From assembly GCA_016873095.1 (NCBI GenBank), contig VGYC01000026.1, positions 1 through 52,436 of the forward strand: a stretch of 52,436 nucleotides of DNA, read 5' to 3'. Source of the stretch: Planctomycetota bacterium. Its GTDB lineage: Bacteria > Planctomycetota > Planctomycetia > Gemmatales > Gemmataceae. The notes under the pieces are model-generated. The model saw only the letters and a program-made list of their open reading frames with translations, ran no database searches and was not told where the DNA came from. The translations under genes were made by a program, and so were the position numbers. Below, piece after piece: positions 24,149 to 30,994 of this stretch (the first letter of the stretch is position 1; each line of letters opens with the position of its first letter).

Positions 24149-24805
24149 CTATTCCTCGGCTTCCTCTTCCTTCTCCGCCTTCTGGCGTCCAATCACTTCC
24201 GGCTCGGCAGACTGAGGCTCGGCACCCGGAAGCGCTGTCTCCGGAGCTTCGACGTCGGCCATCGGCTCGGTCACCTGAACCACCACCGCATCAGGATCAT
24301 TCCTGGCGATGACTCCCTCGGGAAGTTTCAGATCGCGAACGTGAATCACGCTGCCGATCTGCAATTCGCCGATGTTGACGCGAATCGACTCGGGAATGCT
24401 GATGGCCAGGCATTCCACCTCAAGGTTGTGCAGCGGCTGATCGAGCCGGCCGCCGGCCGTCACGCCTGGGGCCGTGCCACGCAACTCCAGGCGCACGTCG
24501 ACCTCGATGCGCTCATCGGCCGCCACACGGGCGAAGTCCACATGCACGATGTCATGTCCCAGCGGATCCCATTGCAGGTCGCGGATCAGCGCCTTCTCCA
24601 GAGCGCCTCCCTGATCCAGATCGACCACGCGGGCACCGTGGCGGATAGCCTTGACCAGATCGTCCGCGGGCAGCACGACCGAGATGGTCGCTTCGCCGTG
24701 CCCGTACAGCACGCCGGGGACGTGCCCCTGTTTCCGCAGCCGCCGCGCCAGCCGTGTGCCGCGGCCCTCGCGCTTGTTCACTTTCAACGTCACTGACTCG
24801 GCCAT
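24149..24805 (-). CDS. rplY: 50S ribosomal protein L25, general stress (Ctc) type
   Basis: Binds 5S rRNA. 218 residues, the long Ctc form with N-terminal L25 domain (LKVNKREGRGTRLARRLRKQGHVPGVLYG, about 6-34; RDLQWDPLGHDIVHVDF about 94-110) and a C-terminal beta-rich domain (VECLAISIPESIRVNIGELQIG). The tail is Glu/Ala-rich (QKAEKEEEAEE). An intrinsic-terminator-like hairpin sits just before its start (see 24823-24855), so expression could be attenuated. pth follows 86 bases downstream. Confidence 0.94.
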   Translation of the reverse strand: MAESVTLKVNKREGRGTRLARRLRKQGHVPGVLYGHGEATISVVLPADDLVKAIRHGARVVDLDQGGALEKALIRDLQWDPLGHDIVHVDFARVAADERIEVDVRLELRGTAPGVTAGGRLDQPLHNLEVECLAISIPESIRVNIGELQIGSVIHVRDLKLPEGVIARNDPDAVVVQVTEPMADVEAPETALPGAEPQSAEPEVIGRQKAEKEEEAEE

Positions 24806-24822
24806 CGCCGGGCTCCTGTCGC

Positions 24823-24855
24823 AAACAAAAACGGAACACCCCGTCGAGGTGTTCC
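24823..24855 (-). terminator. rho-independent terminator after tpiA
   Basis: On the minus strand GGAACACC (24848-24855) and GGTGTTCC (24833-24840) form an eight-pair stem with a 7-base loop, followed by GTTTTTGTTT (24823-24832). It lies after tpiA and only 18 bases before the rplY start, so it either ends tpiA transcripts or attenuates rplY. Confidence 0.8.
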
Positions 24856-24931
24856 TCCAGTTACCATTACGGGGAAGGGAATATTATTTCAATAGGCGAG
24901 GCGGTTGCAAGGGGGAGAAGAAAAATCCCGC

Positions 24932-25693
24932 TCAGCCGATGCCGGCGCGGACGATCGCCAAAAAATCGTCCGCCTTCAGGCTGGCGCCGCCGACCAGGGC
25001 GCCGTCCACATCCGGTTGATGCAGCAGCGAGGCGGCGTTGTCGGGCTTGACGCTGCCGCCATACTGGATTTGCAGCTTCTCGGCCGCCGCCGCGCCGCAC
25101 AGTTCGCCGACGCGCCGGCGCAGAAACGCGTGAGCTTGCTGCGCCTGCTCGGGCGTGGCGTTGCGGCCGGTGCCGATGGCCCACACCGGTTCGTATGCCA
25201 GCACGACCCGGGCGAGCATCTCCGCCGTGATCTCCGCCAGTCCTTGCGTCGTCTGTTCATCGAGGAGCCTGTCCGTCGCATTCGCCTCGCGCTCCGCCAG
25301 GGTTTCGCCGACGCAGAGAATGACGTGCAAGCCGGCGGCGAGGGCGGCGTGAACCTTCTTGTTGATGAAGGCATTACTCTCGGCCAGCTTGTGCCGCCGT
25401 TCGCTGTGGCCGACGATCACGTGCTTGCAGCCCACGTCCACTAGCATGGTCGGGCTCACTTCACCGGTGAATGCGCCTTCCTTTTCAGGATAGAGATTCT
25501 GCGCGCCCAGTGCGACGGCGGCGCCCTTCACGACCTGGGCCACGCGCTCCAGGTATGGAAACGGCGGGCAAACGGCGACGGCAACGCGGTCCACCTTCGC
25601 GACTCCCTTGACGACAGCCGCGGCAAGCTGCTCAGCGCTTGCGGCATTGGTGAACATCTTCCAGTTGCCGGCGATGAATTTCTGGCGTGACAT
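24932..25693 (-). CDS. tpiA: triosephosphate isomerase
   Basis: Interconverts dihydroxyacetone phosphate and glyceraldehyde 3-phosphate in glycolysis. 253 residues. Active-site segments: FIAGNWKMFTN (Lys12), HVIVGHSERR (His), LAYEPVWAIGTGRNATPEQAQ (Glu) and the phosphate-binding IQYGGSVKPDNAASL plus VGGASLKADDF. Cytoplasmic. First gene of the minus-strand block; a terminator separates it from rplY. Confidence 0.97.
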   Translation of the reverse strand: MSRQKFIAGNWKMFTNAASAEQLAAAVVKGVAKVDRVAVAVCPPFPYLERVAQVVKGAAVALGAQNLYPEKEGAFTGEVSPTMLVDVGCKHVIVGHSERRHKLAESNAFINKKVHAALAAGLHVILCVGETLAEREANATDRLLDEQTTQGLAEITAEMLARVVLAYEPVWAIGTGRNATPEQAQQAHAFLRRRVGELCGAAAAEKLQIQYGGSVKPDNAASLLHQPDVDGALVGGASLKADDFLAIVRAGIG

Positions 25694-25850
25694 GAACTCA
25701 TCTTACAACCTTTGCACCAAAGTTCTCCATTCATCGATTCGTTGACGCGTCGTGGCGTGTGGCGTCGTGGCGATGCTGCCAGAAGTGGCTGGGGTAGTGA
25801 AACAAGGCGACGCTGGCAGCGCCGCCCACGCGAGGCTCCGATCGCGTCGA

Positions 25851-26993
25851 TCATTGAGCGTCGATCTCGGCCAGCGCCGTCGCGACCGCTCCGGGCGACT
25901 CAAAGCGATCCTCGGGCCGCTTAGCCATGAGGCGGCGGACGAGGTGGGTGACCGGCCTGGGGATGGCGACCAGCTGGCGAATCACTTGCGCGTCGCCGGC
26001 GGCCAGGCCGCGCAGCAGGACCTCGCGGCGGACTTTCTCGACCGGCGCGGATTCGTCGAACTGATGCTGGAAGAGCTTTTCGGTAACGGACCCGCGCGGG
26101 AACGGCAGACTGCCGGCGAGCAGATAATAGAAGGTGCAGCCGAGACTGTAGAGGTCGCCACGGATGTCGCAGTCGCTGGCGCCGCGGGCCTGCTCGGGAC
26201 TGATGTAGTCGGGCGTGCCCATGAGGCTGCCGACGTGCGTGAGCTTGCCGAGTGATGGATCCGCCTGCCGGCCGCGCGCGAGGCCAAGATCGAGAATCTT
26301 CACCGTGCCCCAGGGTCTGGGGCCTGTGCCCGGGCGCCGCAGAATGCCGCTGCTGGCACCGCCACTGCCATGGCTCGGCGAGCGTACGACGATGAGATTG
26401 GCCGGCTTGATGTCGCGGTGCACCATGCCGCGCTCATGGGCATGTTGCAAGCCCAGCGCCGCCTGGCGCATGTAATCACAGGCCTGATCCACACGCAGCG
26501 GCCCGGACTGCCTGACCAGGCGGTCCAGGCGCGTGCCGTCGACGAACTCCATCGCGAAGTAATAGGTGTCGTCAACCAGGCCGGCGTCCACGGCGTGAAC
26601 GATGTTGGGATGCGACAGCTGCGCGGCGAGTTGAATCTCGCGCTGGAAGCGCGGGATGGCTCGTGGGTGGCCGAGGAATTCTCGGCGGATGACCTTGATG
26701 GCGACGAGGCGCTGCAATTGATGTTGCCGCGCCTTGTAGACCTGTCCCATGCCGCCCTCGCCAAGACGCTCGAGCAGGACGTACTTGCCGAGACGCAGCT
26801 CCGCTTCCCGGCCCAGGAAAATCTGATTCACTTGATAAGGAGTGAGCCAACCGCGGCGAATGAGTTCCTGGGCGAGTTGACGCGGCTCGGCAAAGCGCTC
26901 GGTCAGGTCCGGCAACCGGGCCGCCTGCTCCGGAACAAGCAGACTGTGCCGCGCCAGAGTCTGGGCCAGCCGATCCGTGAAAACGCCTGTCAT
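25851..26993 (-). CDS. serine/threonine protein kinase (Hanks type, no membrane anchor)
   Basis: 380 residues from the ATG at 26993; an upstream start at 27065 adds unlikely residues. An N-terminal helical region of about 60 residues (LAQTLARHSLLVPEQ, LIRRGWLTPYQVNQIFLGR), typical of planctomycete kinases, precedes the kinase domain: glycine loop LGEGGMGQVYKA, VAIKVI lysine, catalytic HRDIKPANL, DLGLARG (DLG in place of DFG), GTPDYISPEQARGA, DIRGDLYSLGCTFYYLL. A loop rich in Ser/Gly/Arg (SPSHGSGGASSGILRRPG) is inserted before the DLG. No transmembrane helix is seen, unlike the kinase at 33329. Targets unknown. Confidence 0.92.
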   Translation of the reverse strand: MTGVFTDRLAQTLARHSLLVPEQAARLPDLTERFAEPRQLAQELIRRGWLTPYQVNQIFLGREAELRLGKYVLLERLGEGGMGQVYKARQHQLQRLVAIKVIRREFLGHPRAIPRFQREIQLAAQLSHPNIVHAVDAGLVDDTYYFAMEFVDGTRLDRLVRQSGPLRVDQACDYMRQAALGLQHAHERGMVHRDIKPANLIVVRSPSHGSGGASSGILRRPGTGPRPWGTVKILDLGLARGRQADPSLGKLTHVGSLMGTPDYISPEQARGASDCDIRGDLYSLGCTFYYLLAGSLPFPRGSVTEKLFQHQFDESAPVEKVRREVLLRGLAAGDAQVIRQLVAIPRPVTHLVRRLMAKRPEDRFESPGAVATALAEIDAQ

Positions 26994-27167
26994 GGTCCCC
27001 CTGGCTGTTAGACGGCAGGACGGACGGAAAGTTCCGCCGGATCTTGCCGACCAGAAACTGCCCATCGAAAGTCACTGTTGAAACATAGCTCAGCAATCGG
27101 CACGTTGCCGACCGACGTGCCGGCGAATAGAAAGATGAGCATCTTGAGAAGCGAACAGGAGTTGCCG

Positions 27168-27488
27168 ATGTACGCTGTGTTTGAGGATGGGTCCCGGCAG
27201 TATCGCGTCGCCGCTGGAGACGTGGTGCGGCTGGACTATCGCGACGCCGAGGTGGGCGCTTCGCTTGAATTTCATCGCGTACTTCTCTGGCACAAGGACG
27301 CCGAAACGAAGATCGGCCAGCCCGTGATCGACGGCGCCAAGGTCGTCGGGCAGGTCGTGGAACACCCGACGACCAAGCTTTACATTCAGCACTTCCGCCG
27401 CCGCAAGAATTATCGCCGCCTGCGCGGCCACCGCCAGCCCTACACATCCGTCCGCATCCAGTCCATTGTGCTCCCCGAGGCTAAATAG
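27168..27488 (+). CDS. rplU: 50S ribosomal protein L21
   Basis: 106 residues from the ATG at 27168, with AGGAG six bases upstream (27157-27161); the longer frame to 27078 is not needed. Family pattern: MYAVFEDGSRQYRVAAGD, VLLWHKDAETKIGQPVI, and the C-terminal basic FRRRKNYRRLRGHRQPYTSVRIQSI. rpmA (L27) and obg usually follow rplU, but here a toroid protein follows after a 252-base gap in which I see no gene. Confidence 0.94.
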   Translation: MYAVFEDGSRQYRVAAGDVVRLDYRDAEVGASLEFHRVLLWHKDAETKIGQPVIDGAKVVGQVVEHPTTKLYIQHFRRRKNYRRLRGHRQPYTSVRIQSIVLPEAK

Positions 27489-27740
27489 CGTTCAGTCGTC
27501 GTCGCGAGGAAGTCGTCGCAATCCGTTGCGCCCCTGATTGTCACGCCTCGCCCCCGTACGTGACTGCTTGCAAAACAGTTATCTACCCGCATGCACATCC
27601 CAAATTGTGCAAATCTCCTGTTTGAATACCTGGCGGACACCCGAACGGGGCGGCTGTTCGCAGTTGATCCGATGGGTGGTTTCCCGGTAAACTGAGCGTG
27701 GTTAAGTATATCAAGACGGCGAGGCAAGGAGGCCCACGCG

Positions 27741-29012
27741 ATGAATGCCAGAAGCACGTGCATGATCGTGGCCGCGCTCATCCTGGCTGGCTTCGGCGCC
27801 TGGACGTTCAGTCTGGGACAGGACGGCGTGAAGGGTGAGCAGCCAGTCTCACCTGCAGTCTACAAGATCCCCGAGCCAAAGCCACGCGATCTCGACTCGG
27901 GATCGTTGATCGAAAAGCAAGCGTACCTGAGTTGCCAGCGCGGGATCGATTGGCTGCAACGTGTCAATCGTCCGGACGGGCGCTTCATCTTCGGCTACGT
28001 GCCGGCACTGCGCGCGCCGATGACAGGTGACAGCTATCCGCAGCAGATTGAAGCGGCCCTGGCACTGGCGCGAGGCGGCCGGGTCTTTCGCGACGACAAG
28101 GCGCTGGCCATTGCCAAACAATCGCTCCTGACCCTGCTGCTGGAAACGAGCCTCGACCCGACGGACGCCAGCGTGCGACATACGAGCGCGCCGCCGGCGC
28201 TGGTCAATCGCCTGTCGGCGGCTGGCTTGTTGGTGCTGGCGATCCAGGAATTGCCGGTGCCGGAAAAGGACCTGCAAGCCCAGGCGGGACAGCTCTGCGA
28301 GTTCCTGAAACGGCAACATCGCAGCGACGGCGCCTTTGCCGATTCGGCCACGGAACTGAAGACAAAGCAGTTTTCAGAGGCCGGCATGGCGCACGCCGGC
28401 CCAGCTTTGGCAGGATTGATGCGCGGTGCATCGGCCACGCCCGCAGCGTGGAAGTTGCAGGCCGCTCGCAAGACGCGTGATTTCTACGCGAAAACCTGGG
28501 ATCAGCATAAAAAGCTTACTCTGGTGCGCTGGCATGCTGTCGCCTCAGCCGAAGCTTTCCGCTCGACCAAGGAACAGGCCTTTGCCGAAAGCGTTTTTGC
28601 CATCAACGATTGGTTATGCGAACGGCAGCACCAGGATCTCGACCCGCGGCATCCGATGTGGCTGGGCGGGTTCAAGGATTGGCAGGACGGCAAGGACAGA
28701 CAGGAGCCGCCGGAGATCGCGGCAGCCTCCTGCCTGGAGAGTCTGGTCGAGGGCTGCCGGACCGCGCGGCTGGCCGGCGACGTCCGGCGCTGGCAGCGCT
28801 ATCGCCAGGCTGCCGATCGGGCAGTGCAGTTCCTGGCCACGTTGCAATATACCGATGCCCGCACGCAGCATTTCGCCGAGTGGTATCGACCTGTCCTGGT
28901 AGGCGGGTTTCATCGTTCCCACGAGGAAGGGGACCTGCGTCTGGACTACACTGCCGGGGCGGTGGCTGCCCTGGCGAGCTATGTCGCCTGGACAGGCGAG
29001 CAGCCGGAGTGA
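27741..29012 (+). CDS. exported alpha/alpha-toroid protein of unknown function
   Basis: 423 residues. A signal peptide (CMIVAALILAGFGAWTFSLG) then helical repeats of the prenyltransferase/squalene oxidase type: YLSCQRGIDWLQRVNRPDGRF, SAAGLLVLAIQELP, LCEFLKRQHRSDGAF, LQYTDARTQ, DLRLDYTAGAVAALASYV. The QW-like cores (RPDGRF, RSDGAF) indicate the toroid fold, but no DxDD or other catalytic motif was found, so it is probably not a cyclase. Exported, unlike the cyclase at 10132. A glycan- or protein-binding role is possible but not shown. fabH begins 123 bases downstream. Confidence 0.68.
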   Translation: MNARSTCMIVAALILAGFGAWTFSLGQDGVKGEQPVSPAVYKIPEPKPRDLDSGSLIEKQAYLSCQRGIDWLQRVNRPDGRFIFGYVPALRAPMTGDSYPQQIEAALALARGGRVFRDDKALAIAKQSLLTLLLETSLDPTDASVRHTSAPPALVNRLSAAGLLVLAIQELPVPEKDLQAQAGQLCEFLKRQHRSDGAFADSATELKTKQFSEAGMAHAGPALAGLMRGASATPAAWKLQAARKTRDFYAKTWDQHKKLTLVRWHAVASAEAFRSTKEQAFAESVFAINDWLCERQHQDLDPRHPMWLGGFKDWQDGKDRQEPPEIAAASCLESLVEGCRTARLAGDVRRWQRYRQAADRAVQFLATLQYTDARTQHFAEWYRPVLVGGFHRSHEEGDLRLDYTAGAVAALASYVAWTGEQPE

Positions 29013-29135
29013 GCGTGTTCCGTCTCGTAACTGCTCGGTTTTTCGGCGGTGGAAGCAAAACCGACCAGGGAATGCCGAGAAGTGGTGAATGATCGGCGAG
29101 TTGGCCAATGCTGCGCGGACCCTGTATATTGCTTG

Positions 29136-30164
29136 ATGAATATGAGTGATGAACGAGCGCCTCGGCCCCGGCCACGATGCCGGAGCTTGCCAGGCGTAAA
29201 AATCATTGGCACCGGTAGCTGCGTTCCCGATGCGGTGGTCACCAACGACCATCTGCACGAGCGTTTCGGCTTCGATTCCGACTGGATCGTCAAGCGCACC
29301 GGCATCCTGGAACGGCGGCATGCGCTGCCGCACCAGGCCACCAGCGACCTGTGCGGCGAGGCTGCCCGTCGCTGCATGGAACAAGCCGGCGTCACCGCCA
29401 AGGACATCGATCTCCTCCTGCTGGCCACCTTCACGCCCGACATGGCCTTTCCCGCCACCGCTTGCCTGGTGCAGGAGCAACTAGGCCTGACGTGCCCGGC
29501 CGTGGATATGCAGGCCGCCTGTGCCGGTTTCATGTACGCGCTCATCACCGGGGCGGCGTATGTCGTCTCGGGGGCGAGCAACATGGCCCTGTTGATCGGT
29601 GGCGACTGCAACTCGCGGATCCTCAATCCGGACGATATCAAGACCTATCCGCTGTTCGGCGACGGCGCCGGCGCAGTCTTGCTGACACGCGGCCGGCCCG
29701 ATCAGGGCATCATCGCTTATAGCCTCGGCGCCGACGGCAGCGGCGGCGACCTGCTCAGCCGCCCCGCCTGCGGCAGTCGCTTGCCACCCACGCCCGAGTT
29801 GCTCGGCAAGGGCTTGCAGTACATGCACATGGACGGCCGGGCGGTGTTTCGCTGGGCCGTTGCGATTCTCTGCGACACCATCCAGGATGTCCTGCGGGCG
29901 GGCGATCTCACGCCCCAGGACGTGGACCTGTACATCCCGCACCAGGCCAACATCCGCATCATCAACGCCTCCATCGACGTTCTGAAAGTCCCGCGTTCGC
30001 GCGTCTTCAACAATCTCGATCGTTACGGCAACACCTCTGCCGGCTCCATCCCGCTGGCACTCGACGAGGCCATGGGCGAAAATCGCATCCAGCCCGGCAA
30101 CAGCGTCGTCCTGAGCGGCTTCGGCGCCGGCCTGGCCTGGGGCACGGCGCTCATGCGCTGGTAG
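29136..30164 (+). CDS. fabH: beta-ketoacyl-ACP synthase III (FabH)
   Basis: Starts fatty acid synthesis by condensing an acyl-CoA, usually acetyl-CoA, with malonyl-ACP. The conserved part begins VKIIGTGSCVPDAVVTND. Catalytic triad: Cys in MQAACAGFMYAL, His in YIPHQANIRII, Asn in LDRYGNTSAGSIPLALDEA; also GDGAGAVLL and SGFGAGLAWG. Start uncertain: ATG at 29136 or 29142, neither with a clear Shine-Dalgarno; the first 18 or so residues (Arg/Pro-rich) are not family-like. About 342 residues. The next gene begins six bases after the stop. Could be a KASIII used in a secondary pathway, since other fab genes are absent nearby. Confidence 0.9.
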   Translation: MNMSDERAPRPRPRCRSLPGVKIIGTGSCVPDAVVTNDHLHERFGFDSDWIVKRTGILERRHALPHQATSDLCGEAARRCMEQAGVTAKDIDLLLLATFTPDMAFPATACLVQEQLGLTCPAVDMQAACAGFMYALITGAAYVVSGASNMALLIGGDCNSRILNPDDIKTYPLFGDGAGAVLLTRGRPDQGIIAYSLGADGSGGDLLSRPACGSRLPPTPELLGKGLQYMHMDGRAVFRWAVAILCDTIQDVLRAGDLTPQDVDLYIPHQANIRIINASIDVLKVPRSRVFNNLDRYGNTSAGSIPLALDEAMGENRIQPGNSVVLSGFGAGLAWGTALMRW

Positions 30165-30170
30165 TGCGCC

Positions 30171-30953
30171 ATGAAGCTCGTGAAATCCAACCCGGCACCA
30201 CTTTCACCAAAGATGGCTGCACGCCTGACCACCGCGCCATGGCTCGCAGGCGATCCCGAATGGGAGGCGGTCAAGTCCACAACGCGGATTCTCTCTGTAA
30301 GCGAGGCCGTAGATGAGTGCGAATACCTTAGCGATTTCCACCGCGATCCAGCAAACATGCCTACAAAAATCAGCCTAGACCGCATCCTGCAAGTGCTGCA
30401 GAAAAAGCGAATTCCGTTCGTGCTCACCGGAGCACACGGCTTCAGCGTCTGGACCGGGCGGCCGCGCGCGACAAGGGACGTTGACTTGCTTCTGAAACAT
30501 GGCCGCCACTACATTCGCGCCGTTACGGCGATCAAGGAGCTCTTTCCGAACCTGGAGGCACGCCGTTTTGGGACCGTGACAGCATTTTTTGTCCGCGGTG
30601 AAACACATTCGGTCATCGACATTTCCTACCCGGCGCGCCCCGACAACGATGTGACACTGCAGACGGCCATCTGGTCAAAGAAGCGCTCCCTTCGTTACCG
30701 CATTCCCGATCTGGAACCGGCGCTCGCGAACAAATACGGCGCCATGCTGGCGCTGGGTCGCGAACCCGGCAAACGCGCCCAGGACATGATTGATTTTTTT
30801 TGGATGGTGAAGCACTCCCTGACCAGCAAGCGAAAGATTCATCTCAAGAGGCTCGCGGCCCTCGGCGAGATGGTCTGGCCCGGCGGCGGCGGCCGCGAAA
30901 TCCTGCGGCTGGTCGAAGAGGCCAAGGCGGGCAAAGTGCCGGTCCTCGACTAA
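30171..30953 (+). CDS. nucleotidyltransferase-fold (AbiEii/MNT-like) protein
   Basis: 260 residues. The core (about 74-180) begins FVLTGAHGFSVWTGRPRATRDVDLLL: a glycine motif (here TGAHG, GG- or GS-type in others) followed by R-x-T-x-DVD, the paired acidic residues that bind metal in nucleotidyltransferases of the AbiEii and minimal NTase groups. C-terminal helical part (DLEPALANKYGAMLAL, KRAQDMIDFFWMVKH) is also typical. The first 62 residues precede the domain and have no match; Met63 (MPTKISLDRIL) could be an internal start, making the upstream part a fused or separate small protein. Starts six bases after fabH. Some relatives are toxin-antitoxin toxins; no partner gene is obvious. Confidence 0.68.
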   Translation: MKLVKSNPAPLSPKMAARLTTAPWLAGDPEWEAVKSTTRILSVSEAVDECEYLSDFHRDPANMPTKISLDRILQVLQKKRIPFVLTGAHGFSVWTGRPRATRDVDLLLKHGRHYIRAVTAIKELFPNLEARRFGTVTAFFVRGETHSVIDISYPARPDNDVTLQTAIWSKKRSLRYRIPDLEPALANKYGAMLALGREPGKRAQDMIDFFWMVKHSLTSKRKIHLKRLAALGEMVWPGGGGREILRLVEEAKAGKVPVLD

Positions 30954-30994
30954 AGTAATCACCACGCTCCGCGCGAAGAATCCCCGCGCTGAGG

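Noticed and set aside
27741-29012. Calling the toroid protein a terpene cyclase.
   Set aside because: No DxDD motif and an export signal are seen, so only the fold can be supported.
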